DNA from: Flavobacterium buctense
GTDB lineage: Bacteria > Bacteroidota > Bacteroidia > Flavobacteriales > Flavobacteriaceae
Reading direction: 5' to 3'
NCBI RefSeq assembly: GCF_014486695.1
Contig: NZ_JACTAB010000002.1
Span: 186,001-250,000, forward strand
Length of the DNA stretch: 64,000 nucleotides
Position 1 is the stretch's first letter, and the number at the start of each line of letters is the position of its first letter. The translations under genes were made by a program, and so were the position numbers. The notes under the pieces are model-generated. The model searched no databases and had not been told where the DNA came from. It worked only from the letters and a program-made list of their open reading frames with translations. Of this stretch, positions 35,586-42,905 are shown in pieces.

Positions 35586-36947
35586 ATGAACTACGCAGAG
35601 AACATATTAGGCACTATCGGAAACACGCCTTTAGTTAAGTTGAACAAAGTTGTTGAAGGAATCGACGCCTTAGTTTTAGCCAAAGTAGAAACCTTCAATC
35701 CGGGTAACTCTACCAAAGACAGAATGGCATTAAAAATGGTTGAAGATGCCGAAGCCGATGGCCGATTAAAACCAGGTGGTACCATTATCGAAGGTACTTC
35801 AGGAAACACAGGAATGGGTTTAGCCTTAGCCGCCATCGTCAAAGGCTACAAATGTATTTTTGTCATAACCGACAAACAATCCAAAGAAAAAATGGATATC
35901 CTTCGAGCCGTTGGCGCAAAAGTTATCGTGTGTCCAACTGATGTAGAGCCAACCGATCCGCGTTCGTATTATTCGGTTTCCAAAAGATTAGGAACAGAAA
36001 TTCCAAATTCTTGGTATGTAAACCAATATGATAATCCCTCAAACGCACAAGCCCATTACGAACAAACCGGACCTGAGATTTGGGAACAAACCGAGGGTAA
36101 AGTTACCCATTTTGTAGTTGGTGTCGGAACAGGCGGAACCATTTCAGGGATTGGAAAATATTTAAAAGAAAAAAATCCAAACATCAAAGTTTGGGGAATT
36201 GATACTTACGGATCAGTATTCAAAAAATACCACGAAACCGGAATTTTCGATGAGAATGAAATTTATTCCTATATCACCGAAGGAATCGGAGAAGACATCC
36301 TTCCAAAGAATGTTGACTTTTCAGTTATTGACGGTTTCACCAAGGTAACCGATAAAGATGCTGCCGTTTACACTCGTAAAATTGCTTTGGAAGAAGGAAT
36401 TTTTGTGGGGAATTCAGCCGGAGCTTGCGTGAAAGGATTGCATCAGTTAAAAGAACATTTCACCAAAGACGATGTGGTAGTGGTTTTATTCCACGACAGC
36501 GGAAGCCGTTATGTGGGGAAAATGTTCAATGACGATTGGATGCGTGAAAGAGGTTTCCTTGACGAAGATATCACCAAAGCTGAAGACGTAATCAAAGACC
36601 ATAAAGACAAACCATTGGTAATCGTACGCACCGAAGAATTGGTGTCACACGCTATTGAGCGTTTGAAAAAATACAACATCTCTCAAATTCCGGTTATCGA
36701 CACTACAGGGTTCGTAGGAAGTATAGACGAAACGGATTTGTTCAGAAGCTATGTGGAAGATAAAAATATAGCCGATAAACCCATTAAGGATATTATGGGC
36801 AAACCTTATCCAATCGTAAACGCCAATGCACCGATTGAAGAGATTTCCAAACTAATCAATAAAGACAACCAAGCGGTTCTGGTAGATTTAGGCAATGGGA
36901 AACACCATATTATTACGAAACACGATATTATCAGTTCGATAAAATAG
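35586..36947 (+). CDS. Cysteine synthase / cystathionine beta-synthase with CBS domains
   Basis: This 453-residue fold-type II PLP enzyme carries the Schiff-base Lys44 in NPGNSTKDRMALKM, the substrate loop EGTSGNTGMGLA and the phosphate loop GTGGTISGI. Two CBS domains follow at about residues 335-453 (IERLKKYNISQIPVIDTTGFVG, IMGKPYPIVNANAPIEEI). The layout matches cystathionine beta-synthase, but bacterial members may act as O-acetylserine sulfhydrylases; sequence alone does not decide. The CBS pair probably binds an adenosyl ligand. The promoter is very clear. Confidence 0.9.
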   Translation: MNYAENILGTIGNTPLVKLNKVVEGIDALVLAKVETFNPGNSTKDRMALKMVEDAEADGRLKPGGTIIEGTSGNTGMGLALAAIVKGYKCIFVITDKQSKEKMDILRAVGAKVIVCPTDVEPTDPRSYYSVSKRLGTEIPNSWYVNQYDNPSNAQAHYEQTGPEIWEQTEGKVTHFVVGVGTGGTISGIGKYLKEKNPNIKVWGIDTYGSVFKKYHETGIFDENEIYSYITEGIGEDILPKNVDFSVIDGFTKVTDKDAAVYTRKIALEEGIFVGNSAGACVKGLHQLKEHFTKDDVVVVLFHDSGSRYVGKMFNDDWMRERGFLDEDITKAEDVIKDHKDKPLVIVRTEELVSHAIERLKKYNISQIPVIDTTGFVGSIDETDLFRSYVEDKNIADKPIKDIMGKPYPIVNANAPIEEISKLINKDNQAVLVDLGNGKHHIITKHDIISSIK

Positions 36948-36961
36948 GACTAAGCGTTAAT

Positions 36962-36983
36962 AAAATGTCTAGTGGACATTTTT
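36962..36983 (+). terminator. Terminator of the cysteine synthase gene
   Basis: AAAATGTC (36962-36969) and GACATTTT (36975-36982) form an 8-bp stem around TAGTG with a T run. Confidence 0.75.
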
Positions 36984-37010
36984 AGCGAACGGGCCAGACG
37001 GCGCGGTGGC

Positions 37011-37070
37011 AAAAGGGATAAGGGATTAGGAAGTTCTTATCCCTTTTCTCTTATCCCTTTTTCCTTAAAT
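37011..37070. repeat. Opposed period-7 arrays forming a hairpin after the PNGase F-like gene
   Basis: The left part has 7-mers AAAAGGG, ATAAGGG and ATTAGGA (37011-37031). The right part has five 7-mers CTTATCC, CTTTTCT, CTTATCC, CTTTTTC and CTTAAAT (37036-37070), the last one touching the minus-strand stop codon. Left purines pair with right pyrimidines, so the structure could terminate the minus-strand gene. The pyrimidine words recur at 42406. Confidence 0.7.
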
Positions 37071-38719
37071 TATTCCCCAATCAAAACTCCTGAAACATTC
37101 CATGCACTAAAGCTTCCGCCTTCAGGCAACCCTTGTGGAATTTTAATTTGTATGGTATGGGTTCCGGCTGCTAAATCGCCTAAGTCAATAAAGATGGGGT
37201 TGGTCACAGTTCCCGGACACCAATTCGATCGGCTGTAATCCGAAGAAGACAATCCATTCGGAAAATTCCCTGACGCCGGATTCGACAAGCGATAGGAACC
37301 ACAATCTTGGCGCCAAGGCGTAAAGCTGAAAGTTGCTACACCGTCTAGATAAATCGAATTTTTTTTGGGTACAAATTCATCTCCGTTTTCCCAACCGCCA
37401 TGACCTGTTGTGATATAACGCAGTTTACAATTCTTCATGGGTTGGTCTAATGTAAAAGTAACTTCTAAACCTTTGTCATTATTGAACATCGTGCCATATT
37501 CCTGACCGGCCATTTCCATAATGTTATTGGAACAAAACAAAGGCACAATTTGCGTTGGTCTCACCTTACTATCTTCTTCGTTGTGAATGGTAATATTGGC
37601 CGACACTTTATGACCACCTTTGTCATAGTTGCCAATGTTGATGCCAAGCCAAACTTCTTGGCCACTCAATAAACTTCTCAAATCGGATACGTCTTGACGG
37701 TACAATACATTTTCTGCCCAAGTTTTATTTTTCAACTCTAAATAATTGTATTGTTTGATTCCAAAAGGCGTAAAGAACCGCATTAATTCGACTATTGGAT
37801 TATAGTTTGGTGTCGAAATTACACCTTGGTATTCTTTACCATTACCATTAATGTAAATCGGTAACGTTTTGGCGCCGTTTTGTAAACCATTCAAAAACGA
37901 TAGTTCTTTATCCGTCGGAATCATAAAAAAAGAACCGGTTCGGTCATAAGCATCGCCGATGGATTGCTCCGTTACATCGACAAAAATTTGGCTTCCAACT
38001 TTGATCTCAGGAAATTTTACTTTTCGAACTGCAATTGTACCGTTGGCAAAGCGTAAAATAGAATCATTCGACTTCGAAGCATCGGAAAAGTTGATGATTT
38101 GGTCTTTGAAAACGTTGATGGTAGTGAAACGGCTTTTCCAAAGTAAATCTTTATAAGTCAAAACGTCAACAAACTTCTTAGGCAATTCAATTCCCGGTAG
38201 CGATTTTATTTTTTCTACTTTAGTGGCCGCAATCACAAAGTTACCGTTGCGCACCATTTCAAGAACCAAACCTAAATTTTGCCCCAAAACTGTTGGCGAA
38301 CCTTTAACGTTCAATTCGTCAGTATACCAAAACTCTATAGTGTTGGAATTGACAATTGTTTTGGCTTTTTTACAATTGTAGCCTAAGATTTTCTTACGGT
38401 CATTTAAGTATTCAAAAGTTTGCTTCGCCAATGAAACGCTGTCTTTCATAGCAATACTTTCCGAACGGTTTAAAGTGGCTGTTTGGTAAAATGAATTGTT
38501 GCTTCTGTCTATTTTGGTTTGTTCAAATGGGAAGGCCGCTTTTTGATTGGAAATGGTTTCGGTACTCAACAAAGTCTGATTGGCATTAGTGAAAACCCAA
38601 ACGGCATCTTGGTTTTCCAACAAACTTCCGTTGGAGCTTTTCAGGTAAGTGATTTTATAGTTTTGCGCAAAGCCATTGGCCGAGATTATCAACAAAAGAA
38701 CAAAAAGTAATTTTTTCAT
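37070..38719 (-). CDS. PNGase F-like peptide-N-glycosidase with GLPGLI-like N-terminal domain
   Basis: This 549-residue exported protein has a signal peptide (ends GFAQ). Residues 20-170 resemble GLPGLI-family proteins (TFEYLNDRKKILGYNCKKAK, LGQNLGLVLEM). From about residue 225 it follows the two jelly-roll domains of PNGase F. Asp259 in DAYDRTGSFF fits the catalytic Asp60 of the Elizabethkingia enzyme, GDEFVPKKN holds a candidate for Glu206, and TTGHGGW, TPWRQDC, NPASGNF and SNWCPGTV are family marks. It should release N-glycans from glycoproteins. The counterpart of Glu118 (TETW in PNGase F) looks replaced here (near NIGN, residues 361-364). I recall an Elizabethkingia PNGF-II with an extra N-terminal domain as a likely match. 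Confidence 0.88.
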   Translation of the reverse strand: MKKLLFVLLLIISANGFAQNYKITYLKSSNGSLLENQDAVWVFTNANQTLLSTETISNQKAAFPFEQTKIDRSNNSFYQTATLNRSESIAMKDSVSLAKQTFEYLNDRKKILGYNCKKAKTIVNSNTIEFWYTDELNVKGSPTVLGQNLGLVLEMVRNGNFVIAATKVEKIKSLPGIELPKKFVDVLTYKDLLWKSRFTTINVFKDQIINFSDASKSNDSILRFANGTIAVRKVKFPEIKVGSQIFVDVTEQSIGDAYDRTGSFFMIPTDKELSFLNGLQNGAKTLPIYINGNGKEYQGVISTPNYNPIVELMRFFTPFGIKQYNYLELKNKTWAENVLYRQDVSDLRSLLSGQEVWLGINIGNYDKGGHKVSANITIHNEEDSKVRPTQIVPLFCSNNIMEMAGQEYGTMFNNDKGLEVTFTLDQPMKNCKLRYITTGHGGWENGDEFVPKKNSIYLDGVATFSFTPWRQDCGSYRLSNPASGNFPNGLSSSDYSRSNWCPGTVTNPIFIDLGDLAAGTHTIQIKIPQGLPEGGSFSAWNVSGVLIGE

Positions 38720-38728
38720 TACAAAAAA

Positions 38729-38759
38729 TTTGAATATAAAAGTAAAATTCTTACTTTAG
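38729..38759 (+). promoter_or_regulatory. Near-consensus promoter TTTG-N19-TACTTTAG
   Basis: TTTG at 38729-38732, a 19-bp spacer and TACTTTAG at 38752-38759 (one mismatch to TAnnTTTG) lie 16 bp before the GTG start of the DUF2851 gene. Confidence 0.55.
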
Positions 38760-38775
38760 TTAAAAATTTAGAATC

Positions 38776-40044
38776 GTGAAAGAAGATTTTCTTCATTATG
38801 TATGGCAATATAAGAAGTTTGCCTTTCCCAACCTAACAACAGTTTCAGGAGAGGAAATAACTATTGTCAATACAGGTCAATATTTGAAGCAATCCGGGCC
38901 TGATTTTTTTAATGCCCAAATTATTATTGGCCATCAAAAATGGGCAGGCAATGTGGAAATTCATTTGAAGTCTTCGGATTGGTATTTGCACCAACATGAA
39001 AACGATGACCATTATAACAATGTGATATTGCATGTGGTTTGGGAACACGACACACCGATTTTCAGGAAATACAACTCTGAAATTCCGACTTTGGCACTTA
39101 AGTCATATATTGAACAAGATGTTTTGAAACAATATCTGTCATTAACTTCCCCAAAATCTTGGATTTATTGTGAAAACCAAATTGCATCAATTGATCAATT
39201 TTTTTTTAAAAATTGGCTTGAACGTTTGTTTTTTGAGCGCTTGGAACGAAAAGCCATTCCGATTGAAGAACTTTTGCAAGAAACTGATAACGATTGGGAA
39301 TCGGTTTTGTTTTATATGTTGGCCAAAAATTTCGGGCTGAATACCAACGGTGAAATCTTTTTAAAAATGGCGAAGTCAATACCGTTTTCGATTATCCGAA
39401 AAGAACGTTTTGAGGTTGAAAATTTAGAAGCACTACTAATGGGTAAAGTTGATTTGTTACCTATGGATGCTGAGGATTATTATGCTAAAGATTTGCACAA
39501 TCGTTCAACATATATCATGCAAAAACATCGTTTGAAGAAAACTTTTGTCGAACCGGTTCAGTTTTTTAAACATCGCCCTGATAATTTCCCGACCATTCGT
39601 TTGGCACAGTTGGCAATGTTGTATCACAAGCGGCAAAATTTGTTTGCCGAAATTATTGCCACACATTCAATGGAAGATTTTTATAAACTGTTTGAGGTTG
39701 GCGTTTCTTCCTATTGGGAAAATCATTATCAATTTGAAAAAGAAAGCCCCAAAAAGAAGAAGCAATTCTCCAAATCTTTTATCGATTTGTTAGTCATTAA
39801 TACCATTGTGCCGTTTCAATTTACATATGCTAAAAGTCAAGGAAAAGAGATTTCGGAACAGCTATTACGGCTCATGGAAACTATTGCGCCCGAAAAGAAT
39901 ATTATCATTGAAAAGTTTTCTAATTTTGGAGTGAATTCAAAAAATGCTTTTGAAACACAATCACTTTTGCAACTGAAAAACAATTATTGCAATCATAGCA
40001 AATGTTTGCAATGTGCTCTAGGAATCCAACTTTTAAAAAAATAA
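38776..40044 (+). CDS. DUF2851 family protein
   Basis: This 422-residue protein begins MKEDFLHYVWQYKKF and carries SGPDFFNAQIIIGHQKWAGNVEIHL and DHYNNVILHVVWEHD, which identify DUF2851, a family widespread in Bacteroidota with no known function. GNVEIHL-type strands with conserved Asp/Glu/His hint at a nuclease-like fold, but this is inference. The end has a Cys cluster (CNHSKCLQC). The start codon is GTG; there is no upstream ATG in frame after the promoter. It is followed at 3 bp by a PspC gene. Confidence 0.88.
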   Translation: MKEDFLHYVWQYKKFAFPNLTTVSGEEITIVNTGQYLKQSGPDFFNAQIIIGHQKWAGNVEIHLKSSDWYLHQHENDDHYNNVILHVVWEHDTPIFRKYNSEIPTLALKSYIEQDVLKQYLSLTSPKSWIYCENQIASIDQFFFKNWLERLFFERLERKAIPIEELLQETDNDWESVLFYMLAKNFGLNTNGEIFLKMAKSIPFSIIRKERFEVENLEALLMGKVDLLPMDAEDYYAKDLHNRSTYIMQKHRLKKTFVEPVQFFKHRPDNFPTIRLAQLAMLYHKRQNLFAEIIATHSMEDFYKLFEVGVSSYWENHYQFEKESPKKKKQFSKSFIDLLVINTIVPFQFTYAKSQGKEISEQLLRLMETIAPEKNIIIEKFSNFGVNSKNAFETQSLLQLKNNYCNHSKCLQCALGIQLLKK

Positions 40045-40047
40045 CCA

Positions 40048-40275
40048 ATGTCACCTGTAATCCAGTTAAAATATTTCTTCGAAAAACACGGTTTTCATGT
40101 TTCGTCACGCTTGGCGGATAAATTGGGAATGCGGGCTTCGAATGTGCGTTTGTTTTTTATCTACATCACCTTTGTCACCGCCGGATTGTGGTTTGGCGTG
40201 TATTTAACTTTAGCGTTCTGGATTAAATTAAAAGATTTAATTCGAGGTAAAAGAACTTCTGTTTTTGATTTGTAA
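40048..40275 (+). CDS. PspC domain protein
   Basis: This 75-residue PspC-type membrane protein has one or two hydrophobic segments (VRLFFIYITFVTAGLWFGVYLTLAFWI). The typical beginning has a helix-rich part, SSRLADKLGMRASNVRLFFIY. PspC domains are linked with membrane stress and phage-shock type responses. It starts 3 bp after the DUF2851 gene and ends 3 bp before the next gene, so the three form a tight operon. Confidence 0.85.
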   Translation: MSPVIQLKYFFEKHGFHVSSRLADKLGMRASNVRLFFIYITFVTAGLWFGVYLTLAFWIKLKDLIRGKRTSVFDL

Positions 40276-40278
40276 AGT

Positions 40279-41160
40279 ATGACCAATGATAATTCCTTCT
40301 TGCGCTCCATTTTAAGTTATTCGAAGAGTCAACGAATCGGAATTATATTGCTCATTATTATCATAGTTTTTTGCCAAGGTTTTTACCATTTTAATGATTT
40401 TAGAACTTTTGACACTATAAATAAAGAAGAAACCAATTGGTTAGCCAATCAAAGTTTGATAGACAGTCTTAAACTTCAAGGCAAACAATATAACCCCACA
40501 ATTTATCCATTCAATCCTAATTTTATCACTGATTTTAAAGGATACAAACTCGGTATGTCAGTAGAAGAAATCGACCGATTATTGGCTTACCGAAAACAAA
40601 ACAAGTTTGTCAATTCAGCCACCGAATTTCAAAAGGTAACTAAAGTATCTGACTCTTTACTCAAAGTCATCTCACCTTATTTCAAATTCCCGGATTGGGT
40701 TAAGAACAAAAAAGAATATGGTTCGACTTATTCCAAAAAAGAGTTTTACAAAGCTGAAAAGATTTCCGTTCTCGATATCAACGAAGCCACGAAAGAAGAT
40801 TTGATGAAAGTTTATGGAATTGGTGATAAAATTTCGGATCGCATTTTGGAGCAAAAAAATAAGTTGGGCGCTTTTGCCTCAATGGAACAAATGCAAGATA
40901 TTTGGGGATTGTCACCCGAAGTAATCGAAAAGTTGCATCAGCATTTTGAAGTAAAATCGACTTCCAAAATCAAAAAAATAAACATTAACAATGCATCAGT
41001 CAAAGAGTTATCTCAATTTCCTTTTTTTAAGTATGCTTTGGCCAAAGAAATAGTAATTTATCGAAGCATGAATGGTGATGTAAAAATTGAGGATTTAACA
41101 AAAATTAAAGGTTTTCCTGTTGATAAGATAAAAATAATTGCCTTATATTTGGAATTCTAA
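40279..41160 (+). CDS. ComEA-like helix-hairpin-helix membrane protein
   Basis: This 293-residue protein has one N-terminal membrane helix (IGIILLIIIIVFCQGFY) and three helix-hairpin-helix-type segments: FKGYKLGMSVEEIDRLLAYRKQNKF, SVLDINEATKEDLMKVYGIGDKISDRI and ININNASVKELSQFPFFKYALAKEI with KIKGFPVDKIK. These are DNA-binding motifs found in ComEA, the periplasmic DNA receptor. A role in DNA uptake is plausible but not shown. It is the third gene of the DUF2851-PspC operon, with 3 bp between genes. Confidence 0.85.
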   Translation: MTNDNSFLRSILSYSKSQRIGIILLIIIIVFCQGFYHFNDFRTFDTINKEETNWLANQSLIDSLKLQGKQYNPTIYPFNPNFITDFKGYKLGMSVEEIDRLLAYRKQNKFVNSATEFQKVTKVSDSLLKVISPYFKFPDWVKNKKEYGSTYSKKEFYKAEKISVLDINEATKEDLMKVYGIGDKISDRILEQKNKLGAFASMEQMQDIWGLSPEVIEKLHQHFEVKSTSKIKKININNASVKELSQFPFFKYALAKEIVIYRSMNGDVKIEDLTKIKGFPVDKIKIIALYLEF

Positions 41161-41190
41161 AAAATAGCCTAAAAAAGAAGCCTTATTTAT

Positions 41191-42360
41191 ATGAATTCAA
41201 CATATTTTACAGAAGAACACGAATTGTTTAGAAAGAGTTTGCAAGATTTTTTGCAGAAAGAAGTAGTCCCGCATATTGAAAAATGGGAAAAAACGGGAAC
41301 TATTGAACGCTTTATTTGGAAAAAGTTTGGCGATATGGGTTTTTTTGGATTGGCTTATCCTGAAGCTTATGGAGGATTAAATTTAGATTTATTTTACACC
41401 GTAATATTTTTAGAAGAGCTTCAAAAAATAAAATCTTCCGGTTTTGCGGCTGCTATGTGGGCGCATACTTATCTGGCTATGACACATTTAAATGCAGAAG
41501 GTGACGAAAGAATCAAACAAGATTATTTAGCACCAAGTATTGCCGGCGATAAAATAGGTGCCTTGTGTTTAACTGAGCCTTTTGGCGGAAGCGATGTGGC
41601 AGGAATGCGTACAACAGCAACCAAAAATGGAGATAAGTATGTTATTAATGGTTCGAAGACATTTATCACCAATGGTGTTTATGCTGATTATTATGTTGTT
41701 GCGGCTAAAACCAGTCCGGAGCTTGGGAACAAAGGAATCAGTATGTTTCTTGTAGATACCAATTCAAAAGGGATTGCCAAAACAAAGTTGGATAAATTAG
41801 GATGGAGAGCGTCCGATACGGCTGAGATTTCTTTTGATAATGTTGAAATTCCTTTGGAAAATTTAATGGGTGAAGCCGGAAAAGGATTTCCTTATATCAT
41901 GCAACATTTTGCTTTAGAGCGATTGATTATGGCCATCAATGCGCATGCAAGAGCTGAATACGCAATCGAATATACTATTGAATATATGGCACAACGAGAA
42001 GCTTTTGGAAAAACCATTAACAAGTTTCAAGCCTTGCGTCATACGATGGTAGACCATGTTACCGAAGTGGAGCATTGTAAAATATTTAATTATGCTGCAG
42101 TGGCAAGATTAAATAAAGGTGAATATGTAGTTAAAGAAGCTACTATGGCCAAATTAAAATCGACGAAAGTTGCGGATGAAGCTATTTACAGTTGCCTGCA
42201 AATGTTAGGTGGTTATGGTTATATGGAAGAATATCCGTTGGCAAGGTTGTTAAGGGACAGTCGTTTAGGACCAATTGGTGGAGGGACTTCAGAAATTCTT
42301 AGAGAAATTCTGTCTAAGATGATTATTGACAAGCAAAGCTATCAGCCTGCGGTGAAGTAA
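41191..42360 (+). CDS. Acyl-CoA dehydrogenase (long-chain-type active site)
   Basis: This 389-residue FAD enzyme catalyses the first oxidation of acyl-CoA. It has the usual N-terminal helical domain, a middle beta domain (LCLTEPFGGSDVAGMRTTA) and a C-terminal helical domain (QREAFGKTINKFQALRHTMVD, LQMLGGYGYMEEYPLARLLRD). The stretch where medium-chain enzymes hold the catalytic Glu (YEGT) reads GGGTSEI here. The base is therefore probably the Glu in HFALERLIMA, as in long-chain and isovaleryl enzymes. The chain-length preference is inferred. It starts 30 bp after the helix-hairpin-helix gene. A heptad array overlaps its stop codon. Confidence 0.93.
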   Translation: MNSTYFTEEHELFRKSLQDFLQKEVVPHIEKWEKTGTIERFIWKKFGDMGFFGLAYPEAYGGLNLDLFYTVIFLEELQKIKSSGFAAAMWAHTYLAMTHLNAEGDERIKQDYLAPSIAGDKIGALCLTEPFGGSDVAGMRTTATKNGDKYVINGSKTFITNGVYADYYVVAAKTSPELGNKGISMFLVDTNSKGIAKTKLDKLGWRASDTAEISFDNVEIPLENLMGEAGKGFPYIMQHFALERLIMAINAHARAEYAIEYTIEYMAQREAFGKTINKFQALRHTMVDHVTEVEHCKIFNYAAVARLNKGEYVVKEATMAKLKSTKVADEAIYSCLQMLGGYGYMEEYPLARLLRDSRLGPIGGGTSEILREILSKMIIDKQSYQPAVK

Positions 42361-42440
42361 AAAAGTAAAAAGTGATAAGGGAAAAGGGATAAGTTGTTTA
42401 GGTGGCTTATCTCTTTTCTCTTTTAACTTCTCCCTATCTT
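42360..42440. repeat. Opposed period-7 arrays forming a hairpin after acyl-CoA dehydrogenase
   Basis: Five purine-rich 7-mers (AAAAAGT twice, GATAAGG, GAAAAGG, GATAAGT; 42360-42394) face five pyrimidine-rich 7-mers (CTTATCT, CTTTTCT, CTTTTAA, CTTCTCC, CTATCTT; 42406-42440) across an 11-nt loop. The first unit begins on the last base of the stop codon. It may act as terminator of the gene at 41191. Confidence 0.75.
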
Positions 42441-42442
42441 TT

Positions 42443-42500
42443 GCGTGAGGGATGGAAGTGGAAATCCTTTTGCGAAACAAAAGATTGCAACGGACAGCCC
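42443..42500 (-). repeat. Dispersed intergenic element, unit D (reverse orientation)
   Basis: Read on the minus strand it has CGGGCTGTCCGTTGCAATC, then CTTTTGTTTCGCAAAAG and GATTTCCACTTCCATCCC, parallel to unit A at 7305. Beyond it, CGGTGGCTA (42503-42511) and TAGCCACCG (42544-42552) form a second inverted repeat. Confidence 0.6.
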
Positions 42501-42564
42501 GACGGTGGCTATGTTGAATGTTTTTAGTTTAAGGAAATTGTTGTAGCCACCGGCACGCCAAAAA

Positions 42565-42599
42565 ATAATTCATAATTTATAATTTATAATTCATAATTA
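42565..42599 (+). repeat. Period-7 micro-array (ATAATTC/ATAATTT) before rpsU
   Basis: Five 7-mers ATAATTC, ATAATTT, ATAATTT, ATAATTC, ATAATTA end 5 bp before the -7 box of rpsU, so the array occupies the -33 region. Confidence 0.75.
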
Positions 42600-42603
42600 T
42601 TAT

Positions 42604-42611
42604 TACTTTTG
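42604..42611 (+). promoter_or_regulatory. -7 box TACTTTTG of rpsU
   Basis: It matches TAnnTTTG, 31 bp before the rpsU start. Transcription would begin near 42617, leaving a leader of about 26 nt that contains the Shine-Dalgarno sequence. Confidence 0.65.
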
Positions 42612-42626
42612 CACCCACTAAATGAG

Positions 42627-42634
42627 AGGAGGTG
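42627..42634 (+). promoter_or_regulatory. Strong Shine-Dalgarno sequence AGGAGGTG before rpsU
   Basis: AGGAGGTG is fully complementary to the 3' end of 16S rRNA and lies 8 nt before the ATG at 42643. I saw no such site before other genes of the window. It decides the start at 42643 over the in-frame ATG at 42622. Confidence 0.88.
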
Positions 42635-42642
42635 TCCAAATT

Positions 42643-42837
42643 ATGTTGATTATACCAATTAAAGACGGAGAAAACATTGATAGAGCATTAAAGCGCTACA
42701 AGAGAAAGTTCGATAAAACCGGAACTGTAAGACAACTTAGAGCGCGTCAGGCGTTTACTAAGCCATCTGTAGTGAGAAGAGCGCAAGTTCAAAAAGCTGC
42801 TTATATTCAAAACTTAAGAGACAATATCGAAGGATAG
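42643..42837 (+). CDS. rpsU: 30S ribosomal protein bS21
   Basis: This 64-residue S21 (MLIIPIKDGENIDRALKRYKRKF through QNLRDNIEG) is a small-subunit protein near the 3' end of 16S rRNA, at the platform where mRNA enters. In Flavobacterium this protein helps to hide the anti-Shine-Dalgarno tail. The strong SD before this gene fits autoregulation: when S21 is short, the tail is free and the gene is translated. This is established for Flavobacterium johnsoniae to my knowledge and inferred here. An earlier in-frame ATG at 42622 overlaps the SD region and is unlikely. Confidence 0.95.
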   Translation: MLIIPIKDGENIDRALKRYKRKFDKTGTVRQLRARQAFTKPSVVRRAQVQKAAYIQNLRDNIEG

Positions 42838-42859
42838 TTAAATTCCTTATAAGATATAG

Positions 42860-42905
42860 CCGCTGATGATTAAAGTTTCCTAACTTTGAAGTCAGCGGTT
42901 TTTTT
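42860..42905 (+). terminator. Terminator of rpsU, ending at the xer start codon
   Basis: CCGCTGA (42860-42866) and TCAGCGG (42892-42898) form the outer stem, AAAGTT (42872-42877) and AACTTT (42882-42887) an inner one, followed by seven Ts to 42905. The next gene's ATG starts at 42906. Confidence 0.85.
42881..42888 (+). promoter_or_regulatory. -7 box TAACTTTG embedded in the rpsU terminator
   Basis: It matches TAnnTTTG and overlaps the inner right arm of the terminator hairpin. It lies 17 bp before the xer ATG. No clear -33 box was found. Confidence 0.5.

Noticed and set aside
42622..42642. Upstream ATG start for rpsU
   Set aside because: It lies just upstream of the Shine-Dalgarno sequence; the ATG at 42643 has ideal spacing and gives the canonical protein beginning.
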